Notes: a model not told the origin generated them from the sequence alone. Positions 1-5,994 are shown, numbered from the stretch's first letter. The stretch: 6,663 nt of DNA from Acidobacteriota bacterium (GCA_013362195.1 JABFWM010000071.1:1-6663), one strand, 5' to 3'. A program made the numbers and translations.

Positions 1-1
1 C

Positions 2-781
2 TCGCGCAGCGACACGGTGAACAGCCCGCGCGCCGCCGCCTTATATCGCGTCAACGACATGATCAGCGTGTGGGGCGGCGCCGGCTTGGGGTTCCGCGCG
101 CCGACGCTGAACGAGCTGTACCGCCAGTTCCGCGTCGGCACGACGCTGACGCGCGCGAACCACCAGCTCGGTCCCGAGCGGCTGTTCGGGTACGAAGGCG
201 GCGTCACGCTCACGCCCGCCCCCCACGTGACGCTGCGCGCGACCGCGTTCACGAATCGGATCAAGGATCCGGTGTCGAACGTCACGATCGCGCAGACCGG
301 CGCCGCCGTCACGCAGCAGCGGCAGAACCTCGGCCGCACGCGCGTGCGCGGGATCCAGACGGATGGCGAATACCGGTTCGCGACGGCCTGGAAAGTGAGC
401 GCCGGCTACGTCTTCAATCAGGCGACCGTCACCGAGAACGCCGCGGACGCCACCTTGATTGGCAACTATCTCCCCCAGGTGCCTCGCCACCGCGGCTCGG
501 CGCGGATCGCGTACGCGCACCCGACGTACGGCACGGTCGCCGTCGGCGTGCTCGTCGTGGGCGCGCAGTACGATGACGACCGCAACACGCCGTCGCGGCA
601 ACTGCCCGGCTATGCCGTTGTCGATGTCACCGCGGCGCGCAGCGTGCAGCGCAACGTCGAAGTGTTCGTCGCCGCGCAGAATCTCTTCAATCGCCAGTAC
701 GTCGTCGGCACGTTTCCGACGACGATCGGCAGCCCACGCCTCGTCAGCGCCGGCGTGCGCGTCCACCTGCCCGGACGCTGA
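2..781 (+). CDS. TonB-dependent outer-membrane receptor, C-terminal part (5' end outside window)
   Basis: This is the C-terminal 259 residues of a TonB-dependent receptor. The frame is open from base 2, so the true start and the N-terminal plug domain lie to the left; the GTG at 17 is only an internal valine. The sequence is typical beta-barrel: alternating polar and hydrophobic strands ending in aromatics and glycine. It carries the family's hallmark stretches: GFRAPTLNELYRQF early on, NLGRTRVRGIQTDGEY in the middle, LPQVPRHRGSARIAY, and a last-strand region with VFVAAQNLFNRQYVVGTFPTTIGSPR. Such receptors import iron chelates, cobalamin or oligosaccharides across the outer membrane using TonB-ExbBD energy. 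The substrate cannot be read from the barrel alone; sugar genes downstream make a glycan ligand possible, but that is inference. The protein ends in HLPGR rather than the usual terminal aromatic residue. Confidence 0.9.
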   Translation, partial: SRSDTVNSPRAAALYRVNDMISVWGGAGLGFRAPTLNELYRQFRVGTTLTRANHQLGPERLFGYEGGVTLTPAPHVTLRATAFTNRIKDPVSNVTIAQTGAAVTQQRQNLGRTRVRGIQTDGEYRFATAWKVSAGYVFNQATVTENAADATLIGNYLPQVPRHRGSARIAYAHPTYGTVAVGVLVVGAQYDDDRNTPSRQLPGYAVVDVTAARSVQRNVEVFVAAQNLFNRQYVVGTFPTTIGSPRLVSAGVRVHLPGR

Positions 782-800
782 CGTGTATCGAGTGCCGTGC

Positions 801-820
801 GCCGGGTGTAACGACCCGGC
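801..820 (+). terminator. GC-rich hairpin after the TonB receptor gene, possible terminator
   Basis: A perfect 7-bp inverted repeat (GCCGGGT / ACCCGGC) with a 6-base loop starts 20 bases after the receptor stop codon. No run of T follows (the next bases are TTACCTC), so it is not a canonical intrinsic terminator. It could stall polymerase or protect a 3' end. The position between two same-strand genes fits transcript termination, but the assignment is tentative. Confidence 0.4.
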
Positions 821-875
821 TTACCTCTGCCTGAGTTCCAGGTGCGGGACGGCTCTTTCACCCGCCGCGCCGTAG

Positions 876-1910
876 ATGCCGCCCTTTCGAAATCGCCGCG
901 CGCGCACCATCGAGAACGACGTGCTGCGCGTCACCGTGCTCGAAGAGGGTGGCCACATCGCGGAGATTGCCGACAAGGCGAGCGGTGTCAATCCGCTGTG
1001 GATCCCGCCGTGGCCTTCGATCGAGCCGTCGGCCTACGACGCGGCGGTCGATGAGGAGTACGGACGGACCGCCGAATCGTCGCTCCTCGCCGGCATCATG
1101 GGGCACAACCTTTGTCTCGACATCTTCGGCGGTCCCTCGGACGCGGAAGCCGCGGCCGGGATGCCCGTGCACGGCGAGACGTCGGTGGCGCGGTTCGAGA
1201 TCGACGGCGCCGACACGACGTTGACGATGCGGACGGTGCTGCCGATGGCGCAGCTCGCGGTGGAGCGCCGGCTTGCGCTGATCGATCGCTCGATGCACGT
1301 GGACGAGACCGTCGAAAACCTGACCGGGATCGATCGTCCGATCGGATGGACCCAGCACGTGACGCTCGGGCCACCGTTCCTCCAGAAGGGCGCGACGCGG
1401 TTCCGCGCGTCGGCAACGCGATCGAAAGTGCTGGAGGACGCCGTCGGCGGTGACGACTACCTGCAGCCGGGCGCGGAATTCGACTGGCCCATCGCACCGC
1501 GGCGCGATGGCGGCGTGGCCGACCTGCGCATCTACACCGACGCGCCGCACTCGAGTGCCTACACGGCGCACCTGATGGATCCGGCAGAGGAGTCGTCGTT
1601 CTTTCTCGCCTTCTCCCCATCGGCGCGGCTGGTGTTCCGCTACGTGTGGCACCGACGCGACTTCCCGTGGATGGGGATCTGGGAGGAAAACCACAGCCGG
1701 CCGGCGCCGCCGTGGAGCGGCCGCACGCTCACGCGCGGCCTCGAGTTCGGCGTGTCGCCGATGCCGGAGACGCGCCGCCGCATGGTCGAGCGCGGCCGCC
1801 TGTTCGGCGCGCCCGGGTATCGCTGGATTGCCGCGCGGCAGCGGCTGACGGTCGCCTATCGCGCGGTGCTTCGTCCGGCGGAGGCGATTCCGGCCGCGCT
1901 CGATCCCTGA
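876..1910 (+). CDS. Galactose-mutarotase-fold protein, aldose 1-epimerase-like
   Basis: This 344-residue protein looks like a member of the galactose mutarotase/aldose 1-epimerase superfamily, which interconverts sugar anomers or binds sugars on a beta-sandwich. Visible signs are an N-terminal IENDVLRVTVLEEGGHIAEI strand pair (about residues 12-31), PVHGE around His99, GWTQHVTLGPPF with His161 (the superfamily usually has two active-site histidines), and GLEFGVSP with Glu290 (a C-terminal catalytic Glu is usual). There is no signal peptide, so it is probably cytoplasmic. The ATG at 876 directly abuts an in-frame TAG at 873-875, so no longer start is possible. No convincing Shine-Dalgarno sequence precedes it. 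A GTG at 921 is the next choice, but it would cut into the first conserved strand. The role is inferred from fold resemblance and sugar-gene neighbours; the substrate is unknown, and a non-catalytic or lyase-associated variant is possible. Confidence 0.72.
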   Translation: MPPFRNRRARTIENDVLRVTVLEEGGHIAEIADKASGVNPLWIPPWPSIEPSAYDAAVDEEYGRTAESSLLAGIMGHNLCLDIFGGPSDAEAAAGMPVHGETSVARFEIDGADTTLTMRTVLPMAQLAVERRLALIDRSMHVDETVENLTGIDRPIGWTQHVTLGPPFLQKGATRFRASATRSKVLEDAVGGDDYLQPGAEFDWPIAPRRDGGVADLRIYTDAPHSSAYTAHLMDPAEESSFFLAFSPSARLVFRYVWHRRDFPWMGIWEENHSRPAPPWSGRTLTRGLEFGVSPMPETRRRMVERGRLFGAPGYRWIAARQRLTVAYRAVLRPAEAIPAALDP

Positions 1911-1912
1911 TG

Positions 1913-1918
1913 TACAAT
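1913..1918 (+). promoter_or_regulatory. Probable -10 element (TACAAT) of the cupredoxin gene
   Basis: TACAAT, five of six matches to the sigma-70 -10 consensus, lies just after the stop codon of the upstream gene and 48 bases before the cupredoxin ATG. It is preceded by TG, though without the single-base gap of a classical extended -10. No good -35 hexamer is seen 16-18 bases upstream. Its position at the start of the gap and its AT content in GC-rich surroundings support it. Confidence 0.42.
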
Positions 1919-1956
1919 CGATCTGCCTGTCTGCATCGATCAAACCTGATACCTAC

Positions 1957-1960
1957 GAGG
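1957..1960 (+). promoter_or_regulatory. Ribosome binding site of the cupredoxin gene
   Basis: GAGG, five bases before the ATG at 1966, fixes the start that also yields a complete signal peptide. Confidence 0.6.
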
Positions 1961-1965
1961 CATCC

Positions 1966-2472
1966 ATGAAAGCGTTCTCGCTCGTGTGTCTACTCGCCAT
2001 GGCTCCGGTTGCGCTGGGCGCCGCGCAGGCGACCAAGACGCCCGCCGGCCGCGCCAAGGCACCGGCGGCTGCCGGCAAGTCCGCGAAGGGCGGCCGCACC
2101 GTCACCATCACGGGGAATGACACCATGAAATTCGACGTCACGTCGATCACCGCGAAGCCGGGTGAGCGGCTGCACGTCGTGTTGAAGTCGACCGGCACCG
2201 CGCCCAAGGCGGCAATGGCCCATAACTTCGTCCTGCTGAAGGAAGGAGCCGACGCCCAGGCGTTCGCCACCGCCGCGATGAACGCGCGCGACACGGATTT
2301 CATCCCGGCCGACCAGAAGGACAAGATCATCGCCCACACGGCGCTGGCCGGTCCCGGCGAGACCGTCGATGCCAGCTTCACGGCGCCGACCAAGCCCGGC
2401 ACGTATACGTTCCTCTGCTCCTTCCCCGGCCATTTCGCGGTCGGCATGAAGGGCGAGCTGGTGGTCAAGTAA
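1966..2472 (+). CDS. Secreted azurin/auracyanin-type blue copper protein
   Basis: This 168-residue cupredoxin has a classic Sec signal peptide (MKAF, hydrophobic core to about residue 18, likely cleavage after AQA at residue 22). A flexible Ala/Lys/Gly-rich stretch to about residue 43 links to the copper domain. The domain carries azurin signatures: TITGNDTMKFDVTSI, AMAHNFVLLK, IIAHTALAGPGE and the loop CSFPGHFAVGM. The type 1 copper ligands should be His86, Cys151, His156 and Met161. The Cys-His gap matches azurin, but Met lies five residues after His instead of four as in azurin; auracyanin has the longer spacing. It is expected to shuttle single electrons in the periplasm or attached to the membrane. 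It has its own apparent promoter and RBS, so it is probably a separate transcript rather than part of a sugar operon. There is no lipobox at a credible position: the Cys at residue 8 is too early in the signal peptide. Confidence 0.92.
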   Translation: MKAFSLVCLLAMAPVALGAAQATKTPAGRAKAPAAAGKSAKGGRTVTITGNDTMKFDVTSITAKPGERLHVVLKSTGTAPKAAMAHNFVLLKEGADAQAFATAAMNARDTDFIPADQKDKIIAHTALAGPGETVDASFTAPTKPGTYTFLCSFPGHFAVGMKGELVVK

Positions 2473-2512
2473 ACGCGTTCCGTACGCCGGCACGTCGATC
2501 GGCATGACGAAT

Positions 2513-2536
2513 GCGCGTGGGGTCCGCCCCACGCGC
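2513..2536 (+). terminator. Perfect 10-bp stem-loop downstream of the cupredoxin gene
   Basis: GCGCGTGGGG and CCCCACGCGC pair perfectly around a TCCG loop, which would be a UNCG-type tetraloop in RNA. The hairpin begins 40 bases after the cupredoxin stop. There is no T tract, so this is a strong structure with probable 3'-end or terminator function rather than a canonical intrinsic terminator. Confidence 0.5.
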
Positions 2537-2555
2537 GTGCCGCTCGGCGGCTCAC

Positions 2556-2583
2556 GTGGAGGCGGGCCTGAAGACCCGCCCAC
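2556..2583 (+). repeat. Second intergenic hairpin (GGCGGG...CCCGCC)
   Basis: GGCGGG (2561-2566) pairs with CCCGCC (2575-2580) over an 8-base loop. An outer GTG/CAC (2556-2558 with 2581-2583) can extend the stem past a two-base bulge. It sits 19 bases after the preceding hairpin and 30 bases before the dehydratase ATG. The form resembles the small GC-rich palindromes often dispersed in bacterial intergenic regions, but only one copy is in this window, so repeat status is unproven. It may instead act on the dehydratase leader, since the only GGAGG near that gene (2558-2562) lies in its 5' arm. Confidence 0.4.
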
Positions 2584-2613
2584 ACCTGACTGCCTTGAAG
2601 CCGCGCCCTGGAC

Positions 2614-4584
2614 ATGGCCAATCCCTTCGATCCTGAGGACGCATCCATTCTCGACGTCGCCGCGCGCGCCGCAGGTCCGGCCGGCTCCCTGCCGTTCACT
2701 CCGGAGATGCTGCGCGAGCTGCCGTCGGGCCATCTGTTCGGCTGGTCGCAGGACGCCGGGATGGGATGGGATCCGGCGGCGCTCGGCGGACCCGAGTTCC
2801 TCCTGCTCTCGACGCACGGCGGCATGCGCGCCGAGGACGGCACGCCGATCGCGCTCGGGTATCACACCGGACACTGGGAAGTGGGACTGCTCGTCAGCGC
2901 CGCGGCCGCCGTCATCAAGGACGCGGGCGGTGTCCCCTTCGCCGGCGCGTGTACGGATCCGTGCGACGGACGATCGCAGGGCACGACCGCGATGTTCGAC
3001 AGCCTGCCCTACCGCAACGATGCCGCGACGGTGTTCCGCCGCCTGATTCGATCGCTCCCGACCCGGAAGGGCGTGCTGGGCGTGGCGACGTGCGACAAGG
3101 GGCTGCCCGCGATGATGATGGCGCTCGCCGGCAGCGTCGATCTGCCGTGCGTGCTCGTCCCGGGCGGCGTGACGCTGCCGCCCATCGACGGCGAAGACGC
3201 CGGACGCGTGCAGACGATCGGCGTGCGCTTCATGCACGGCGAGATCACCCTCGAACAGGCCGCCGAGGCCGGCTGCCGTGCCTGCGCGACGCCCGGCGGC
3301 GGATGCCAGTTCCTCGGCACGGCGGCATCGTCCCAGGTGGTCGGCGAAGCGCTCGGACTCACCGTCGGCCATGCCGCGCTTGCCCCGTCGGGGCACCCGA
3401 TCTGGATCGAGATGGCGCGCCGCTCGGCGCGCGCGCTGATGGCGCTCGCCGCCGCCGGTCATTGCACGAGTCATATCGTCACCACCGCGGCGATCGAGAA
3501 CGCGATGATCGCCCACGCGGCGTTCGGAGGGTCGACGAACCTCGTGCTGCACGTTCCGGCGATCGCGCACGCCGCGGGCTTGAAGCGGCCGACCGCGCAG
3601 GACTGGGCCGCCGTGAACCGGCAGGTGCCGCGCCTCGTCGACGCACTGCCGAACGGGCCGCGCAACCACCCGACGGTCGATGTGTTCCTCGCGGGCGGCG
3701 TCCCGGAGGTGATGCTCCACCTGCGCCGTGCCGGGCTGCTCGACACGCGGGCGCTCACGGTGAGCGGCCTGACGCTCGATGCGCAACTCGACGCGTGGGA
3801 ATCGTCGGATCGGCGGCGACGGCTGCGCGATCGGCTGCGCGTGGAGCACGGCGTCGACCCCGACGCGGTGATCATGTCGCCCGACGCCGCGAAAGGCCGC
3901 GGCCTGACGTCGACGATCTGCTTCCCTCACGGCAATCTCGCTCCGGAGGGATCGCTGATCAAGAGCACGGCCATCGACCCGTCGGTCGTCGGGGCCGATG
4001 GCGTCTACCGCCTGACCGGCCGCGCACGCGTCTTCACGACCGAGCGCGCGGCGATCGCGGCGATCAAGGCGCAGGCCATCATGCCCGGCGACGTCATCGT
4101 CCTCGTCTGCCGCGGCCCGATGGGCGCAGGGATGGAGGAGACGTATCAGCTCACCGGCGCGCTTCGCTATCTTCCCTTCGGCAAGCACGTCGCGATTGTG
4201 ACCGACGCGCGCTTCAGCGGGGTCTCGACGGGCGCCTGCATCGGCCACGTGTCACCAGAGGCGCTGGCCGGCGGACCGATTGGAAAGCTGCGCGATGACG
4301 ATCTCATCGAGATCGTGATCGACGTGCGGTCGCTCGAAGGCTCGCTGAACTTCGTCGGCGAGGGACGGCCGCTGCCGCCCGAGGAGGCGACGCGTGTGCT
4401 CGCGGCCCGTGCGCCGCGCGCGGATCTCGCGCCGGACCCGGCGCTGCCGGACGACACGCGGATCTGGGCGGCGCTGCAGGACGCCAGCGGCGGCCCGTGG
4501 GGCGGATGCGTCGTGGACGCCGACGCGATCGTGCGGACGCTTGCCGCCGGCCGTCGCGCGTTGGATCGCGACGCCTCGCACTGA
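2614..4584 (+). CDS. yjhG: D-xylonate dehydratase, YjhG/YagF type (IlvD/Edd superfamily)
   Basis: This is a 656-residue dehydratase, almost exactly the length of E. coli YjhG/YagF (655), and from memory it matches them nearly end to end. These Fe-S enzymes turn D-xylonate into 2-keto-3-deoxy-D-xylonate in the cytoplasm. Superfamily motifs are intact: TDPCDGR with Cys117, CDKGLPAMMMA with Cys160 (Lys162 is the lysine usually carbamylated to bind Mg), GGGC with Cys231, and VTDARFSGVSTG (528-539) holding the catalytic-Ser region. Three cysteines in these positions fit a [2Fe-2S] cluster. YjhG-specific stretches such as AFGGSTNL, LTSTICFPHGNLAPEGS, IKSTAIDPS and LPDDTRIWA distinguish it from IlvD and from phosphogluconate dehydratase. 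The ATG at 2614 follows an in-frame TGA at 2596 and has no clear Shine-Dalgarno sequence, but it gives the family N-terminus. No aldolase partner is in the window. Other pentonates or sugar acids remain possible substrates. Confidence 0.93.
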   Translation: MANPFDPEDASILDVAARAAGPAGSLPFTPEMLRELPSGHLFGWSQDAGMGWDPAALGGPEFLLLSTHGGMRAEDGTPIALGYHTGHWEVGLLVSAAAAVIKDAGGVPFAGACTDPCDGRSQGTTAMFDSLPYRNDAATVFRRLIRSLPTRKGVLGVATCDKGLPAMMMALAGSVDLPCVLVPGGVTLPPIDGEDAGRVQTIGVRFMHGEITLEQAAEAGCRACATPGGGCQFLGTAASSQVVGEALGLTVGHAALAPSGHPIWIEMARRSARALMALAAAGHCTSHIVTTAAIENAMIAHAAFGGSTNLVLHVPAIAHAAGLKRPTAQDWAAVNRQVPRLVDALPNGPRNHPTVDVFLAGGVPEVMLHLRRAGLLDTRALTVSGLTLDAQLDAWESSDRRRRLRDRLRVEHGVDPDAVIMSPDAAKGRGLTSTICFPHGNLAPEGSLIKSTAIDPSVVGADGVYRLTGRARVFTTERAAIAAIKAQAIMPGDVIVLVCRGPMGAGMEETYQLTGALRYLPFGKHVAIVTDARFSGVSTGACIGHVSPEALAGGPIGKLRDDDLIEIVIDVRSLEGSLNFVGEGRPLPPEEATRVLAARAPRADLAPDPALPDDTRIWAALQDASGGPWGGCVVDADAIVRTLAAGRRALDRDASH

Positions 4585-4585
4585 C

Positions 4586-4630
4586 CGGATCACAGATCCG
4601 CGCGGCGGCGGCACGCCCTGTTGGGGTGTG
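4586..4630. terminator. Convergent gap with two small hairpins, possible bidirectional terminator
   Basis: The 47-base gap between the convergent dehydratase and oxidoreductase genes holds two inverted repeats. One is CGGATC-ACA-GATCCG (4586-4600), a perfect 6-bp stem. The other is CACGCCC-TGTTG-GGGTGTG (4612-4630), seven pairs with one G-T wobble on the plus strand. Neither has a T tract. The location between facing genes is where a shared terminator is expected. Confidence 0.4.
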
Positions 4631-4631
4631 T

Positions 4632-5795
4632 TCAGTACTTCACCTCGGTCCAGACGCTCCCCTTCGCGGCGCTCTGCAGGATGGCCTCGACGATCGCGTT
4701 CGCGCGATAGCCGTCCTCGAAGGTCGCGAACGACGGCGGATGCGGCGCATCGGGGCGCTTGCCCTCGCCGATGAAGCCGTAGATGTCGCGCATCAGATTC
4801 GCGAAGGCATCGGCCCACCCTTCCTGGTGTCCGCCCGGCAGATGCGCGTAGGGACGGACGGCCGCGTCGAGCAGCGAAGGATCCTTGGCGAGCACCTGGT
4901 TCGCTTCGTCGCGGTGGCCTATCCAGAGCTCGTTCTGGAACTCCTGCCGCCAGCGCAGCGACGCCGTCGATCCGCAGACCTCGAGGATCAAATCGTTCTT
5001 GTGGCCGGCGCACACCTGGCCGACCGAGAAGCTGCCCTTGGCGCCGTTGTCGAAGCGGAGCAGCACCGAGGCCAGGTCCTCGACCTTGACGTCGACCTCC
5101 TCGAACTGCTCGCTGCCCGACGCCGCCTGGAACGCCTCGCGCGAGCCGACCGGCTTCTTGCGCTTCGGAATGGTCGTGGTGATGTCGCCGAGGACGTGCG
5201 TGATCCGCAGGCCGCTGACGTGCTGCGCGAGGTCGCACCAGTGCGATCCGATGTCGCCGAGCGCCGACGAGGCGCCGCCCTTGTCCGGCTCGAGGCGCCA
5301 CGAGTAATCGGTGTCCTTGATCAACCAGTCCTGCAGATACTGGCCGATCAGGAACCGCGGCGCGCCGATGTCGCCGCGGGCAATCGCCTGGCGCGCCTGC
5401 TGCACCAGCGGGTTCCCCCGGTAGTTGAACGTGACGGCGTGCACGATGCCGGCGCTGCGCGCCTGCTCGAGCAGGTTTTTGGCCTCGGCGGCGGTCATCG
5501 CGAGCGGTTTGTCGGACACCTCTTGCTTCTTCTTGGCGATCGCAGCCGCGTTGACGGTATGGTGCAGGTAATTCGGCGTCGCATTGTGCACGACCTGGAT
5601 GTCGGGATCGTCGAGCAGCGCCTGATAGCTGCCGTACGCCTTCCGTACGCCGAGCGCGTCCGCCTTCTGCTGTGCCGAGCGCTCGCTGCTGCCGGCAATG
5701 GCGACGACGTCCACGTAGCCGAGGCGCCGCACGGCGTCGATGTGATGCGGCCCCACGAACCCGGCGCCGACCAGTCCCATACCAATACGTTTCAC
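4632..5795 (-). CDS. Gfo/Idh/MocA-family NAD(P)-dependent sugar oxidoreductase
   Basis: This 387-residue protein is a Gfo/Idh/MocA oxidoreductase, a family that oxidises sugars, inositols and related polyols with NAD(P). The N-terminal Rossmann fold has GLVGAGFVG (Gly10, Gly12, Gly15). HNATPNYLHH (70-79) follows, then SDKPLAMTAAEA with Lys96, the family's EKP lysine but with Asp for Glu. The C-terminal domain has GGASSALGDIGSHWCDL (173-189), with the Asp181/His185 pair normally used in catalysis, and LPGGHQEGWADAF (319-331). The GTG at 5795 is chosen because AGGAGG (5802-5807) lies six bases upstream and the Rossmann strand begins at once. The open frame continues to 5945, but that extension is an arginine-rich stretch unlike any family member. 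There is no signal peptide or Tat motif, so it is cytoplasmic. It is divergent from xylulokinase and may be co-regulated with it. The substrate is unknown; a pentose or a glycoside is plausible. Confidence 0.9.
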   Translation of the reverse strand: MKRIGMGLVGAGFVGPHHIDAVRRLGYVDVVAIAGSSERSAQQKADALGVRKAYGSYQALLDDPDIQVVHNATPNYLHHTVNAAAIAKKKQEVSDKPLAMTAAEAKNLLEQARSAGIVHAVTFNYRGNPLVQQARQAIARGDIGAPRFLIGQYLQDWLIKDTDYSWRLEPDKGGASSALGDIGSHWCDLAQHVSGLRITHVLGDITTTIPKRKKPVGSREAFQAASGSEQFEEVDVKVEDLASVLLRFDNGAKGSFSVGQVCAGHKNDLILEVCGSTASLRWRQEFQNELWIGHRDEANQVLAKDPSLLDAAVRPYAHLPGGHQEGWADAFANLMRDIYGFIGEGKRPDAPHPPSFATFEDGYRANAIVEAILQSAAKGSVWTEVKY

Positions 5796-5801
5796 GCTCC
5801 G

Positions 5802-5807
5802 CCTCCT
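5802..5807 (-). promoter_or_regulatory. Strong Shine-Dalgarno sequence fixing the GTG start of the oxidoreductase
   Basis: AGGAGG on the minus strand, six bases before the GTG at 5795. It decides the start against the 50-codon upstream extension. Confidence 0.85.
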
Positions 5808-5818
5808 GACTCGATCCG

Positions 5819-5925
5819 TGGGCTTCGCCCCGGACCTCCTGCACCTTCGCTCGCGGCGGCCCTGGCCATGCTCCGCTCGCGTGGCGTACTCGCTGCGCCC
5901 GTTCGCTCGGTTCTCCACGTGCGTC
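5819..5925. other. Repeat-like GC-rich leader segment upstream of the oxidoreductase
   Basis: This noncoding stretch is built from short recurring words: TTCGCTCGCGGCGG, CTCCGCTCGCGTGGCG, ACTCGCTGCGCC and GTTCGCTCGG, plus a small GGGC-TTC-GCCC hairpin (5820-5830). It looks like decayed or dispersed intergenic repeat DNA. It would lie in the 5' untranslated leader of the minus-strand oxidoreductase if that gene starts from the -10-like site near 5956. Only one copy of the whole is present here. Confidence 0.3.
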
Positions 5926-5940
5926 TCGCGTACCGTGAGA
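5924..5940. other. Stem-loop in the divergent intergenic region
   Basis: TCTCGCG (5924-5930) and CGTGAGA (5934-5940) can pair over a TAC loop with one G-T wobble. On the minus strand it would be near the 5' end of the oxidoreductase transcript. It could be a 5'-end stabiliser, or simply chance in GC-rich DNA. Confidence 0.3.
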
Positions 5941-5943
5941 GAC

Positions 5944-5965
5944 ACGCGCCTGCATGATAGCGCGT
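5944..5965. promoter_or_regulatory. Perfect dyad ACGCGC-N10-GCGCGT, candidate operator
   Basis: The two 6-base half-sites are exact reverse complements, 10 bases apart, giving a 22-base dyad with half-site centres 16 bases apart. The dyad covers the minus-strand -10-like hexamer (5954-5959) and ends on the first base of the plus-strand TTGACA (5965). A dimeric repressor bound here could control both divergent genes. No regulator gene is in the window. Confidence 0.38.
5954..5959 (-). promoter_or_regulatory. Possible -10 element (TATCAT) for the oxidoreductase gene
   Basis: Read on the minus strand, TATCAT matches five of six -10 consensus bases. No acceptable -35 lies 16-18 bases upstream; the nearest TTG-containing hexamer is 23 bases away. 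It would give a leader of about 150 bases. Weak on its own. Confidence 0.3.
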
Positions 5966-5994
5966 TGACATGCCGCGCGCGGGCGCAATAGAGT
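5965..5994 (+). promoter_or_regulatory. Sigma-70-like promoter of the xylulokinase gene
   Basis: A perfect TTGACA -35 (5965-5970) is followed after 18 bases by TAGAGT (5989-5994; four of six -10 matches, including the key first T, the second A and the last T). Transcription would begin near 6001, leaving a leader of about 50 bases before the proposed xylulokinase start. Confidence 0.58.

Noticed and set aside
801..820. Hairpin considered as part of a tRNA or small RNA
   Set aside because: There is no cloverleaf, anticodon arm or CCA context; it is a lone stem-loop between genes.
41..1943. Long minus-strand frames opposite the receptor and mutarotase-like genes
   Set aside because: They are antisense to recognisable proteins with Arg/Ala-rich translations and no domain signatures.
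1990..4248. A 752-codon minus-strand open frame across the cupredoxin and dehydratase genes
   Set aside because: It is antisense to two clearly recognised proteins, arginine/histidine-rich with no family resemblance, and typical of shadow frames in high-GC DNA.
2614..4584. Assignment as dihydroxy-acid dehydratase (IlvD) or phosphogluconate dehydratase (Edd)
   Set aside because: The length of 656 residues and the YjhG/YagF-specific blocks fit the xylonate dehydratase branch much better.
5796..5945. A 50-residue N-terminal extension of the oxidoreductase from a start at 5945
   Set aside because: The extension is Arg-rich and unlike the family, while AGGAGG six bases before GTG 5795 places the start directly at the Rossmann fold.
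4497..5957. A 486-codon plus-strand open frame antisense to the oxidoreductase
   Set aside because: It is a mirror of codon bias in the opposing gene, with no motifs; the opposing strand has a full Gfo/Idh/MocA protein with a good RBS.
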